From Sipunculus nudus (Eukaryota > Annelida > Sipuncula > Golfingiida > Sipunculidae), in the NCBI GenBank assembly GCA_026874595.1, contig CM049318.1:6775741-6839740 (forward strand): a stretch of DNA of 64,000 nt, written 5' to 3'. Positions 36,993 to 51,400 of this stretch are shown here, one piece after another. The number at the start of each line of letters is the position of its first letter. Position 1 is the first letter of the stretch. Under the pieces are notes generated by a model. That model did no database searches. It saw only the letters and a program-made list of their open reading frames with translations, and was not told the origin of the DNA. The translations under genes were made by a program, and so were the position numbers.

Positions 36993-39900
36993 ATGAATAG
37001 ATTTTACTTTATAGGTCCGTGGTCTGTTACAGTTCACAGAATGAATAGATTTTACTTTATAGGTCCGTGGTCTGTTACAGTTCACAGAATGAATAGATTA
37101 TACTTTATAGGTCCGTGGTCTGTTACACTTCATAGAATGAAGAGATTATACTTTATAGGTCCGTGGTCTGTTACACTTCACAGAATGAAGAGATTATACT
37201 TTATAGGTCCGTTGTCTGTTAGAGTTTACAGAATGAAGAGATTATACTTTATAGGTCCGTGGTCTGTAACAGTTCACAGAATGAAGAGATTATACTTTAT
37301 AGGTCCGTGGTCTGTTACAGTTCACAGAATGAATAGATTTTACTTTATAGGTCCGTGGTCTGTTACAGTTCACAGAATGAAGAGATTATACTTTATAGGT
37401 CCGTGGTCTGTTACAGTTCACAGAATGAAGAGATTATACTTTATAGGTCCGTGGTCTGTTACAGTTCACAGAATGAATAGATTTTACTTTATAGGTCCGT
37501 GGTCTGTAACAGTTCACAGAATGAAGAGATTATACTTTATAGGTCCGTGGTCTGTTACACTTCATAGAATGAAGAGATTATACTTTATAGGTCCGTGGTC
37601 TGTTACACTTCATAGAATGAAGAGATTATACTTTATAGGTCCGTGGTCTGTTACAGTTCATAGAATGAAGAGATTATACTTTATAGGTCCGTGGTCTGTT
37701 ACAGTTCACAGAATGAAGAGATTATACTTTATAGGTCCGTGGTCTGTTACAGTTCACAGAATGAAGAGATTATACTTTATAGGTCCGTGGTCTGTTACAC
37801 TTCATAGAATGAAGAGATTATACTTTATAGGTCCGTGGTCTGTTAGACTTCATAGAATGAAGAGATTATACTTTATAGGTCCGTGGTCTGTTACACTTCA
37901 CAGAATGAAGAGATTATACTTTATAGGTCCGTTGTCTGTTACACTTCATAGAATGAAGAGATTATACTTTATAGGTCCGTGGTCTGTTACACTTCATAGA
38001 ATGAAGAGATTATACTTTATAGGTCCGTTGTCTGTTAGAGTTTACAGAATGAAGAGATTATACTTTATAGGTCCGTGGTCTGTAACAGTTCACAGAATGA
38101 AGAGATTATACTTTATAGGTCCGTGGTCTGTTACAGTTCACAGAATGAATAGATTATACTTTATAGGTCCGTGGTCTGTTACAGTTCACAAGATGAATAG
38201 ATTATACTTTATAGGTCCGTGGTCTGTAACAGTTCACAGAATGAAGAGATTATACTTTATAGGTCCGTGGTCTGTTACAGTTCCCAGAATGAAGAGATTA
38301 TACTTTATAGGTCCGTGGTCTGTTACACTTCCCAGAATGAAGAGATTATACTTTATAGGTCCGTTGTCTGTTAGAGTTTACAGAATGAAGAGATTATACT
38401 TTATAGGTCCGTGGTCTATAACAGTTCACAGAATGAAGAGATTATACTTTATAGGTCCGTGGTCTGTTACAGTTCACAGAATGAATAGATTATACTTTAT
38501 AGGTCCGTGGTCTGTTACAGTTCACAGAATGAATAGATTATACTTTATAGGTCCGTGGTCTGTAACAGTTCACAGAATGAAGAGATTATACTTTATAGGT
38601 CCGTGGTCTGTTACAGTTCCCAGAATGAATAGATTATACTTTATAGGTCCGTGGTCTGTTACAGTTCACAGAATGAAGAGATTATACTTTATAGGCCCGT
38701 GGTCTGTTACACTTCACAGAATGAATAGATTATACTGTATAGGTCCGTGGTCTGTTACACTTCACAGAATGAAGAGATTATACTTTATAGGTCCGTGGTC
38801 TGTTACACTTCACAGAATGAATAGATTATACTTTATAGGTCAGTGGTCTGTTACAGTTCACAGAATGAAGAGATTATACTTTATAGGTCCGTGGTCTGTT
38901 ACACTTCACAGAATGAAGAGATTATACTTTATAGGTCCGTTGTCTGTTAGAGTTTACAGAATGAAGAGATTATACTTTATAGGTCCGTGGTCTGTAACAG
39001 TTCACAGAATGAAGAGATTATACTTTATAGGTCCGTGGTCTGTTACAGTTCACAGAATGAATAGATTATACTTTATAGGTCCGTGGTCTGTTACAGTTCA
39101 CAGAATGAATAGATTATACTTTATAGGTCCGTGTTCTGTAACAGTTCACAGAATGAAGAGATTATACTTTATAGGTCCGTGGTCTGTTACAGTTCCCAGA
39201 ATGAATAGATTATACTTTATAGGTCCGTGGTCTGTTACAGTTCACAGAATGAAGAGATTATACTTTATAGGTCCGTGGTCTGTTACACTTCACAGAATGA
39301 ATAGATTATACTGTATAGGTCCGTGGTCTGTTACACTTCACAGAATGAAGAGATTATACTTTATAGGTCCGTGGTCTGTTACACTTCACAGAATGAATAG
39401 ATTATACTTTATAGGTCCGTGGTCTGTTACAGTTCACAGAATGAAGAGATTATACTTTATAGGTCCGTGGTCTGTTACACTTCACAGAATGAAGAGATTA
39501 TACTTTATAGGTCCGTTGTCTGTTAGAGTTTACAGAATGAAGAGATTATACTTTATAGGTCCGTGGTCTGTTACAGTTCACAGAATGAAGAGATTATACT
39601 TTATAGTTTCGTGGTCTGTTACAGTTCACAGAATGAATAGATTATACTTTATAGGTCCGTGGTCTGTTACACTTCACAGAATGAATAGATTATACTTTAT
39701 AGGTCCGTGGTCTATTACAGTTCACAGAATGAATAGATTATACTTTATAAGTCCGTTGTCTGTTACAGTTCACAGAATGAAGAGATTATACTTTATAGGT
39801 CCGTGGTTTGTTACAGTTCACATAATGAAGAGATTATACTTTATAGGTCCGTTGTCTGTTAGAGTTTACAGAATGAAGAGATTATACTTTATAGGTCCGT

Positions 39901-42900
39901 GGTCTGTAACAGTTCACAGAATGAAGAGATTATACTTTATAGGTCCGTGGTCTGTTACAGTTCACAGAATGAATAGATTATACTTTATAGGTCCGTGGTC
40001 TGTTACAGTTCACAAGATGAATAGATTATACTTTATAGGTCCGTGGTCTGTAACAGTTCACAGAATGAAGAGATTATACTTTATAGGTCCGTGGTCTGTT
40101 ACAGTTCCCAGAATGAAGAGATTATACTTTATAGGTCCGTGGTCTGTTACACTTCCCAGAATGAAGAGATTATACTTTATAGGTCCGTTGTCTGTTAGAG
40201 TTTACAGAATGAAGAGATTATACTTTATAGGTCCGTGGTCTATAACAGTTCACAGAATGAAGAGATTATACTTTATAGGTCCGTGGTCTGTTACAGTTCA
40301 CAGAATGAATAGATTATACTTTATAGGTCCGTGGTCTGTTACAGTTCACAGAATGAATAGATTATACTTTATAGGTCCGTGGTCTGTAACAGTTCACAGA
40401 ATGAAGAGATTATACTTTATAGGTCCGTGGTCTGTTACAGTTCCCAGAATGAATAGATTATACTTTATAGGTCCGTGGTCTGTTACAGTTCACAGAATGA
40501 AGAGATTATACTTTATAGGCCCGTGGTCTGTTACACTTCACAGAATGAATAGATTATACTGTATAGGTCCGTGGTCTGTTACACTTCACAGAATGAAGAG
40601 ATTATACTTTATAGGTCCGTGGTCTGTTACACTTCACAGAATGAATAGATTATACTTTATAGGTCAGTGGTCTGTTACAGTTCACAGAATGAAGAGATTA
40701 TACTTTATAGGTCCGTGGTCTGTTACACTTCACAGAATGAAGAGATTATACTTTATAGGTCCGTTGTCTGTTAGAGTTTACAGAATGAAGAGATTATACT
40801 TTATAGGTCCGTGGTCTGTAACAGTTCACAGAATGAAGAGATTATACTTTATAGGTCCGTGGTCTGTTACAGTTCACAGAATGAATAGATTATACTTTAT
40901 AGGTCCGTGGTCTGTTACAGTTCACAGAATGAATAGATTATACTTTATAGGTCCGTGTTCTGTAACAGTTCACAGAATGAAGAGATTATACTTTATAGGT
41001 CCGTGGTCTGTTACAGTTCCCAGAATGAATAGATTATACTTTATAGGTCTGTGGTCTGTTACAGTTCACAGAATGAAGAGATTATACTTTATAGGTCCGT
41101 GGTCTGTTACACTTCACAGAATGAATAGATTATACTGTATAGGTCCGTGGTCTGTTACACTTCACAGAATGAAGAGATTATACTTTATAGGTCCGTGGTC
41201 TGTTACACTTCACAGAATGAATAGATTATACTTTATAGGTCCGTGGTCTGTTACAGTTCACAGAATGAAGAGATTATACTTTATAGGTCCGTGGTCTGTT
41301 ACAGTTCACAGAATGAAGAGATTATACTTTATAGGTCCGTTGTCTGTTAGAGTTTACAGAATGAAGAGATTATACTCTATAGGTCCGTGGTCTGTTACAC
41401 TTCACAGAATGAAGAGATTATACTTTATAGTTTCGTGGTCTGTTACAGTTCACAGAATGAATAGATTATACTTTATAGGTCCGTGGTCTGTTACACTTCA
41501 CAGAATGAATAGATTATACTTTATAGGTCCGTGGTCTATTACAGTTCACAGAATGAATAGATTATACTTTATAAGTCCGTTGTCTGTTACAGTTCACAGA
41601 ATGAAGAGATTATACTTTATAGGTCCGTGGTTTGTTACAGTTCACATAATGAAGAGATTATACTTTATAGGTCCGTTGTCTGTTAGAGTTTACAGAATGA
41701 AGAGATTATACTTTATAGGTCCGTGGTCTATTACACTTCACAGAATGAAGAGATTATACTTTATAGGTCCTTGGTCTGTTACAGTTCACAGAATGAATAG
41801 ATTATACTTTATAGGTCCGTGGTCTGTAACAGTTCACAGAATGAAGAGATTATACTTTATAGGTCCGTGGTCTGTTACAGTTCACAGAATGAAGAGATTA
41901 TACTTTATAGGTCCGTTGTCTGTTACAGTTCACAGAATGAATAGATTTTACTTTATAGGTCCGTGGTCTGTTACAGTTCACAGAATGAATAGATTATACT
42001 TTATAGGTCCGTGGTCTGTTACAGTTCACAGAATGAAGAGATTATACTTTATAGGTCCGTGGTCTGTTACACTTCACAGAATGAAGAGATTATACTTTAT
42101 AGGTCCGTGGTTTGTTACACTTCACAGAATGAAGAGATTATACTTTATAGGTCCGTGGTCTGTTACACTTCACAGAATGAAGAGATTATACTTTATAGGT
42201 CCGTGGTCTGTTACAGTTCACAGAATGAAGAGATTATACTTTATAGGTCCGTGGTCTGTTACAGTTCACAGAATGAAGAGATTATACTTTATAGGTCCGT
42301 TGTCTGTTACAGTTCACAGAATGAATAGATTTTACTTTATAGGTCCGTGGTCTGTTACAGTTCACAGAATGAAGAGATTATACTTTATAGGTCCGTGGTC
42401 TGTTACACTTCATAGAATGAAGAGATTATACTTTATAGGTCCGTTGTCTGTTACACTTCATAGAATGAAGAGATTATACTTTATAGGTCCGTGGTCTGTT
42501 ACACTTCATAGAATGAAGAGATTATACTTTATAGGTCCGTGGTCTGTTACACTTCACAGAATGAAGAGATTATACTTTATAGGTCCGTGGTCTGTTACAC
42601 TTCATAGAATGAAGAGATTATACTTTATAGGTCCGTGGTCTGTTACACTTCATAGAATGAAGAGATTATACTTTATAGGTCCGTGGTCTGTTACACTTCA
42701 TAGAATGAAGAGATTATACTTTATAGGTCCGTGGTCTGTTACACTTCATAGAATGAAGAGATTATACTTTATAGGTCCGTTGTCTGTTACACTTCATAGA
42801 ATGAAGAGATTATACTTTATAGGTCCGTTGTCTGTTACACTTCATAGAATGAAGAGATTATACTTTATAGGTCCGTGGTCTGTTACACTTCACAGAATGA

Positions 42901-45491
42901 AGAGATTATACTTTATAGGTCCGTGGTCTGTTACACTTCATAGAATGAAGAGATTATACTTTATAGGTCCGTGGTCTGTTACACTTCATAGAATGAAGAG
43001 ATTATACTTTATAAGTCCGTGGTCTGTTACACTTCACAGAATGAAGAGATTATACTTTATAGGTCCGTGGTCTGTTACACTTCATAGAATGAAGAGATTA
43101 TACTTTATAGGTCCGTTGTCTGTTACACTTCATAGAATGAAGAGATTATACTTTATAGGTCCGTGGTCTGTTACACTTCACAGAATGAAGAGATTATACT
43201 TTATAGGTCCGTGGTCTGTTACAGTTCACAGAATGAAGAGATTATACTTTATAGGTCCGTGGTCTGTTACAGTTCACAGAATGAAGAGATTATACTTTAT
43301 AGGTCCGTTGTCTGTTACAGTTCACAGAATGAATAGATTTTACTTTATAGGTCCGTGGTCTGTTACACTTCATAGAATGAAGAGATTATACTTTATAGGT
43401 CCGTGGTCTGTTACACTTCATAGAATGAAGAGATTATACTTTATAGGTCCGTGGTCTGTTACACTTCATAGAATGAAGAGATTATACTTTATAGGTCCGT
43501 GGTCTGTTACACTTCATAGAATGAAGAGATTATACTTTATAGGTCCGTGGTCTGTTACACTTCACAGAATGAAGAGATTATACTTTATAGGTCCGTGGTC
43601 TGTTACAGTTCACAGAATGAAGAGATTATACTTTATAGGTCCGTGGTCTGTTACACTTCACAGAATGAAGAGATTATACTTTATAGGTCCGTGGTCTGTT
43701 ACACTTCACAGAATGAAGAGATTATACTTTATAGGTCCGTTGTCTGTTACACTTCATAGAATGAAGAGATTATACTTTATAGGTCCGTGGTCTGTTACAG
43801 TTCACAGAATGAAGAGATTATACTTTACAGGTCCGTGGTCTGTTACAGTTCACAGAATGAATAGATTTTACTTTATAGGTCCGTTGTCTGTTATACTTCA
43901 CAGAATGAAGAGATTATACTTTATACGTCCGTGGTCTGTTACACTTCATAGAATGAAGAGATTATACTTTATAGGTCGGTTGTCTGTTACACTTCATAGA
44001 ATGAAGAGATTATACTTTATAGGTCCGTGGTCTGTTACACTTCACAGAATGAAGAGATTATACTTTATAGGTCCGTGGTCTGTTACAGTTCACAGAATGA
44101 AGAGATTATACTTTATAGGTCCGTGGTCTGTTACACTTCACAGAATGATGAGATTATACTTTATAGGTCCGTGGTCTGTTACACTTCACAGAATGAAGAG
44201 ATTATACTTTATAGGTCCGTTGTCTGTTACACTTCATAGAATGAAGAGATTATACTTTATAGGTCCGTGGTCTGTTACAGTTCACAGAATGAAGAGATTA
44301 TACTTTATAGGTCCGTGGTCTGTTACAGTTCACAGAATGAAGAGATTATACTTTATAGGTCCGTTGTCTGTTACAGTTCACAGAATGAATAGATTTTACT
44401 TTATAGGTCCGTGGTCTGTTACAGTTCACAGAATGAATAGATTACACTTTATAGGTCCGTGGTCTGTTACACTTCACAGAATGAAGAGATTATACTTTAT
44501 ACGTCCGTGGTCTGTTACACTTCATAGAATGAATAGATTATACTTTATAGGTCCGTGGTCTGTTACACTTCATAGAATGAAGAGATTATACTTTATAGGT
44601 CCGTGGTCTGTTACACTTCACAGAATGAAGAGATTATACTTTATAGGTCCGTGGTCTGTTACACTTCACAGAATGAAGAGATTATACTTTATAGGTCCGT
44701 GGTCTGTTACACTTCACAGAATGAAGAGATTATACTTTATAGGTCCGTGGTCTGTTACAGTTCACAGAATGAATAGATTATACTTTATAGGTCCGTGGTC
44801 TGTTACACTTCACAGAATGAATAGATTATACTTTATAGGTCCGTGGTCTGTTACAGTTCACAGAATGAATAGATTATACTTTATAGGTCCGTTGTCTGTT
44901 ACAGTTCACAGAATGAAGAGATTATACTTTATAGGTCCGTGGTTTGTTACAGTTCACAGAATGAAGAGATTATACTTTATAGGTCCGTTGTCTGTTAGAG
45001 TTCACAGAATGAATAGATTTTACTTTATAGGTCCGTGGTCTGGTACAGTTCACAGAATGAATAGATTATACTTTATAGGTCCGTGGTCTGTTACAGTTCA
45101 CAGAATGAAGAGATTATACTTTATAGGTCCGTGGTCTGTTACAGTTCACAGAATGAAGAGATTATACTTTATAGGTCCGTGGTTTGTTACACTTCACAGA
45201 ATGAAGAGATTATACTTTATAGGTCCGTGGTCTGTTACACTTCACAGAATGAAGAGATTATACTTTATAGGTCCGTGGCCTGTTACAGTTCACAGAATGA
45301 AGAGATTATACTTTATAGGTCCGTGGTCTGTTACAGTTCACAGAATGAAGAGATTATACTTTATAGGTCCGTTGTCTGTTACAGTTCACAGAATGAATAG
45401 ATTTTACTTTATAGGTCCGTGGTCTGTTACAGTTCACAGAATGAAGAGATTATACTTTATAGGTCCGTGGTCTGTTACACTTATAGAATGA
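36993..45491 (+). other. 2832-codon open frame through the satellite, probably not a gene
   Basis: The frame encodes tandem 16-residue repeats of the form M-K/N-R-L-Y-F-I-G-P-W/L-S-V-T-V/L-H-R. It ends because the 1-bp deletion at 45,482 shifts the frame. The frame exists because 48 is divisible by three and the consensus has no stop here. There is no signal peptide, domain, splice-site context or non-repeat terminus. Frequent replacements include W to L, K to N and V to L, and a second frame is also open in the same DNA. I do not regard it as coding, although translation cannot be excluded from sequence alone. Confidence 0.6.
38017..41664 (+). repeat. Higher-order tandem pair, 1824-bp (38-unit) copies with a nested 12-unit duplication
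   Basis: Copy 1 is 38017-39840 and copy 2 is 39841-41664. Private markers recur at exactly 1824 bases: CACAAGATGA (38187 and 40011), CCCAGAATGAATAG (38619 and 40443), CATAATG, and a TTTCG for GTCCG unit. Within each copy a 576-bp (12-unit) block is itself duplicated (38619 to 39195, 40443 to 41019). Copies differ at only a few sites, for example near 41049, 41302, 41376 and 41398. The 12-unit event must be older than the 38-unit event. Confidence 0.92.
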
Positions 45492-48430
45492 AGAAATTAT
45501 ACTTTATAGGTCCGTTGTCTGTTACACTTCATAGAATGAAGAGATTATACTTTATAGGTCCGAGGTCTGTTACACTTCATAGAATGAAGAGATTATACTT
45601 TATAGGTCCGTGGTCTGTTACACTTCACAGAATGAAGAGATTATACTTTATAGGTCCGTGGTCTGTTACACTTCATAGAATGAAGAGATTATACTTTATA
45701 GGTCCGTGGTCTGTTACACTTCATAGAATAAAGAGATTATACTTTATAGGTCCGTGGTCTGTTACACTTCATAGAATGAAGAGATTATACTTTATAGGTC
45801 CGTGGTCTGTTACACTTCATAGAATGAAGAGATTATACTTTATAGGTCCGTTGTCTGTTACACTTCATAGAATGAAGAGATTATACTTTATAGGTCCGTT
45901 GTCTGTTACACTTCATAGAATGAAGAGATTATACTTTATAGGTCCGTGGTCTGTTACACTTCACAGAATGAAGAGATTATACTTTATAGGTCCGTGGTCT
46001 GTTACACTTCATAGAATGAAGAGATTATACTTTATAGGTCCGTGGTCTGTTACACTTCATAGAATGAAGAGATTATACTTTATAAGTCCGTGGTCTGTTA
46101 CACTTCACAGAATGAAGAGATTATACTTTATAGGTCCGTGGTCTGTTACACTTCATAGAATGAAGAGATTATACTTTATAGGTCCGTTGTCTGTTACACT
46201 TCATAGAATGAAGAGATTATACTTTATAGGTCCGTGGTCTGTTACACTTCACAGAATGAAGAGATTATACTTTATAGGTCCGTGGTCTGTTACAGTTCAC
46301 AGAATGAAGAGATTATACTTTATAGGTCCGTGGTCTGTTACAGTTCACAGAATGAAGAGATTATACTTTATAGGTCCGTTGTCTGTTACAGTTCACAAAA
46401 TGAATAGATTTTACTTTATAGGTCCGTTGTCTGTTACACTTCATAGAATGAAGAGATTATACTTTATAGGTCCGTGGTCTGTTACACTTCATAGAATGAA
46501 GAGATTATACTCTATAGGTCCGTGGTCTGTTACACTTCATAGAATGAAGAGATTATACTTTATAGGTCCGTGGTCTGTTACACTTCATAGAATGAAGAGA
46601 TTATACTTTATAGGTCCGTGGTCTGTTACACTTCACAGAATGAAGAGATTATACTTTATAGGTCCGTGGTCTGTTACAGTTCTCAGAATGAAGAGATTAT
46701 ACTTTATAGGTCCGTGGTCTGTTACACTTCACAGAATGAAGAGATTATACTTTATAGGTCCGTGGTCTTTTACACTTCACAGAATGAAGAGATTATACTT
46801 TATAGGTCCGTTGTCTGTTACACTTCATAGAATGAAGAGATTATACTTTATAGGTCCGTGGTCTGTTACAGTTCACAGAATGAAGAGATTATACTTTATA
46901 CGTCCGTGGTCTGTTACACTTCATAGAATGAAGAGATTATACTTTATAGGTCGGTTGTCTGTTACACTTCATAGAATGAAGAGATTATACTTTATAGGTC
47001 CGTGGTCTGTTACACTTCACAGAATGAAGAGATTATACTTTATAGGTCCGTGGTCTGTTACAGTTCACAGAATGAAGAGATTATACTTTATAGGTCCGTG
47101 GTCTGTTACACCTCACAGAATGATGAGATTATACTTTATAGGTCCGTGGTCTGTTACACTTCACAGAATGAAGAGATTATACTTTATAGGTCCGTTGTCT
47201 GTTACACTTCATAGAATGAAGAGATTATACTTTATAGGTCCGTGGTCTGTTACAGTTCACAGAATGAAGAGATTATACTTTATAGGTCCGTGGTCTGTTA
47301 CAGTTCACAGAATGAAGAGATTATACTTTATAGGTCCGTGGTCTGTTACAGTTCACAGAATGAATAGATTTTACTTTATAGGTCCGTGGTCTGTTACAGT
47401 TCACAGAATGAATAGATTATACTTTATAGGTCCGTGGTCTGTTACACTTCACAGAATGAAGAGATTATACTTTATAGGTCCGTGGTCTGTTACACTTCAT
47501 AGAATGAATAGATTATACTTTATAGGTCCGTGGTCTGTTACACTTCATAGAATGAAGAGATTATACTTTATAGGTCCGTGGTCTGTTACACTTCACAGAA
47601 TGAAGAGATTATACTTTATAGGTCCGTGGTCTGTTACACTTCATAGAATGAAGAGATTATACTTTATAGGTCCGTGGTCTGTTACACTTCACAGAATGAA
47701 GAGATTATACTTTATAGGTCCGTGGTCTGTTACAGTTCACAGAATGAATAGATTTTACTTTATAGGTCCTTGGTCTGTTACAGTTCACAGAATGAATAGA
47801 TTATACTTTATAGGTCCGTGGTCTGTTACAGTTCACAGAATGAAGAGATTATACTTTATAGGTCCGTGGTCTGTTACACTTCATAGAATGAAGAGATTAT
47901 ACTTTATAGGTCCGTGGTCTGTTACACTTCACAGAATGAAGAGATTATACTTTATAGGTCCGTGGTCTGATACAGTTCACAGAATGAAGAGATTATACTT
48001 TATAAGTCCGTGGTCTGTTACAGTTCACAGAATGAAGAGATTATACTTTATAGGTCCGTTGTCTGTTACAGTTCACAGAATGAATAGATTTTACTTTATA
48101 GGTCCGTGGTCTGTTACAGTTCACAGAATGAAGAGATTATACTTTATAGGTCCTTGGTCTGTTACAGTTCACAGAATGAAGAGATTATACTTTATAGGTC
48201 CGTGGTCTGTTACAGTTCACAGAATGAATAGATTATACTTTATAGGTCCGTGGTCTGTTACAGTTCACAGAATGAAGAGATTATACTTTATAGGTCCGTT
48301 GTCTGTTACAGTTCACAGAATGAAGAGATTATACTTTATAGGTCCGTGGTCTGTTACAGTGCACAGAATGAAGAGATTATACTTTATAGGTCCGTTGTCT
48401 GTTACAGTTCACAGAATGAATAGATTTTAC
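42400..48430 (+). repeat. Higher-order duplication, ~3-kb offset (64 then 62 units)
   Basis: Units from about 42.4 to 45.4 kb recur from about 45.5 to 48.4 kb. The offset is 3071 (64 units minus the 1-bp deletion at 45,482) for markers such as AAGTCCG (43013 and 46084), then 2975 for CGTCCG (43926 and 46901) and the ATGATG unit (44136 and 47111). The change implies loss of two units from the second copy. Ten-unit (480-bp) sub-duplications are visible near 43.55 and 44.03 kb. Confidence 0.8.
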
Positions 48431-51400
48431 TTTATAGGTCCGTTGTCTGTTACACTTCATAGAATGAAGAGATTATACTTTATAGGTCCGTGGTCTGTTA
48501 CACTTCATAGAATGAAGAGATTATACTTTATAGGTCCGTGGTCTGTTACACTTCATAGAATGAAGAGATTATACTTTATAGGTCCGTGGTCTGTTACACT
48601 TCATAGAATGAAGAGATTATACTTTATAGGTCCGTGGTCTGTTACACTTCACAGAATGAAGAGATTATACTTTATAGGTCCGTGGTCTGTTACAGTTCAC
48701 AGAATGAAGAGATTATACTTTATAGGTCCGTGGTCTGTTACACTTCACAGAATGAAGAGATTATACTTTATAGGTCCGTGGTTTGTTACACTTCTCAGAA
48801 TGAAGAGATTATACTTTATAGGTCCGTTGTCTGTTACACTTCATAGAATGAAGAGATTATACTTTATAGGTCCGTGGTCTGTTACAGTTCACAGAATGAA
48901 GAGATTATACTTTACAGGTCCGTGGTCTGTTACAGTTCACAGAATGAATAGATTTTACTTTATAGGTCCGTTGTCTGTTACACTTCACAGAATGAAGAGA
49001 TTATACTTTATTGGTCCGTGGTCTGTTACACTTCATAGAATGAAGAGATTATACTTTATAGGTCCGTTGTCTGTTACACTTCATAGAATGAAGAGATTAT
49101 ACTTTATAGGTCCGTGGTCTGTTACACTTCACAGAATGAAGAGATTATACTTTATAGGTCCGTGGTCTGTTACAGTTCACAGAATGAAGAGATTATACTT
49201 TATAGGTCCGTGGTCTGTTACACTTCACAGAATGAAGAGATTATACTTTATAGGTCCGTGGTCTGTTACACTTCACAGAATGAAGAGATTATACTTTATA
49301 GGTCCGTTGTCTGTTACACTTCATAGAATGAAGAGATTATACTTTATAGGTCCGCGGTCTGTTACAGTTCACAGAATGAAGAGATTATACTTTATAGGTC
49401 CGTGGTCTGTTACAGTTCACAGAATGAAGAGATTATACTTTATAGGTCCGTTGTCTGTTACAGTTCACAGAATGAATAGATTTTACTTTATAGGTCCGTG
49501 GTCTGTTACAGTTCACAGAATGAATAGATTATACTTTATAGGTCCGTGGTCTGTTACACTTCACAGAATGAAGAGATTATACTTTATAGGTCCGTGGTCT
49601 GTTACACTTCATAGAATGAAGAGATTATACTTTATAGGTCCGTGGTCTGTTACACTTCACAGAATGAAGAGATTATACTTTATAGGTCCGTGGTCTGTTA
49701 CACTTCACAGAATGAAGAGATTATACTTTATAGGTCCGTGGTCTGTTACACTTCACAGAATGAAGAGATTATACTTTATAGGTCCGTGGTCTGTTACAGT
49801 TCACAGAATGAAGAGATTATACTTTATAGGTCCGTGGTCTGTTACAGTTCACAGAATGAAGAGATTATACTTTATAGGTCCGTTGTCTGTTACAGTTCAC
49901 AAAATGAATAGATTTTACTTTATAGGTCCGTTGTCTGTTACACTTCATAGAATGAAGAGATTATACTTTATAGGTCCGTGGTCTGTTACACTTCATAGAA
50001 TGAAGAGATTATACTTTATAGGTCCGTGGTCTGTTACACTTCATAGAATGAAGAGATTATACTTTATAGGTCCGTGGTCTGTTACACTTCATAGAATGAA
50101 GAGATTATACTTTATAGGTCCGTGGTCTGTTACACTTCACAGAATGAAGAGATTATACTTTATAGGTCCGTGGTCTGTTACAGTTCACAGAATGAAGAGA
50201 TTATACTTGATAGGTCCGTGGTCTGTTACACTTCACAGAATGAAGAGATTATACTTTATAGGTCCGTGGTCTTTTACACTTCACAGAATGAAGAGATTAT
50301 ACTTTATAGGTCCGTTGTCTGTTACACTTCATAGAATGAAGAGATTATACTTTATAGGTCCGTGGTCTGTTACAGTTCACAGAATGAAGAGATTATACTT
50401 TATACGTCCGTGGTCTGTTACACTTCATAGAATGAAGAGATTATACTTTATAGGTCGGTTGTCTGTTACACTTCATAGAATGAAGAGATTATACTTTATA
50501 GGTCCGTGGTCTGTTACACTTCACAGAATGAAGAGATTATACTTTATAGGTCCGTGGTCTGTTACAGTTCACAGAATGAAGAGATTATACTTTATAGGTC
50601 CGTGGTCTGTTACACCTCACAGAATGATGAGATTATACTTTATAGGTCCGTGGTCTGTTACACTTCACAGAATGAAGAGATTATACTTTATAGGTCCGTT
50701 GTCTGTTACACTTCATAGAATGAAGAGATTATACTTTATAGGTCCGTGGTCTGTTACAGTTCACAGAATGAAGAGATTATACTTTATAGGTCCGTGGTCT
50801 GTTACAGTTCACAGAATGAAGAGATTATACTTTATAGGTCCGTGGTCTGTTACAGTTCACAGAATGAATAGATTTTACTTTATAGGTCCGTGGTCTGTTA
50901 CAGTTCACAGAATGAATAGATTATACTTTATAGGTCCGTGGTCTGTTACACTTCACAGAATGAAGAGATTATACTTTATAGGTCCGTGGTCTGTTACACT
51001 TCATAGAATGAATAGATTATACTTTATAGGTCCGTGGTCTGTTACACTTCATAGAATGAAGAGATTATACTTTATAGGTCCGTGGTCTGTTACACTTCAC
51101 AGAATGAAGAGATTATACTTTATAGGTCCGTGGTCTGTTACACTTCATAGAATGAAGAGATTATACTTTATAGGTCCGTGGTCTGTTACACTTCACAGAA
51201 TGAAGAGATTATACTTTATAGGTCCGTGGTCTGTTACAGTTCACAGAATGAATAGATTTTACTTTATAGGTCCTTGGTCTGTTACAGTTCACAGAATGAA
51301 TAGATTATACTTTATAGGTCCGTGGTCTGATACAGTTCACAGAATGAAGAGATTATACTTTATAAGTCCGTGGTCTGTTACAGTTCACAGAATGAAGAGA

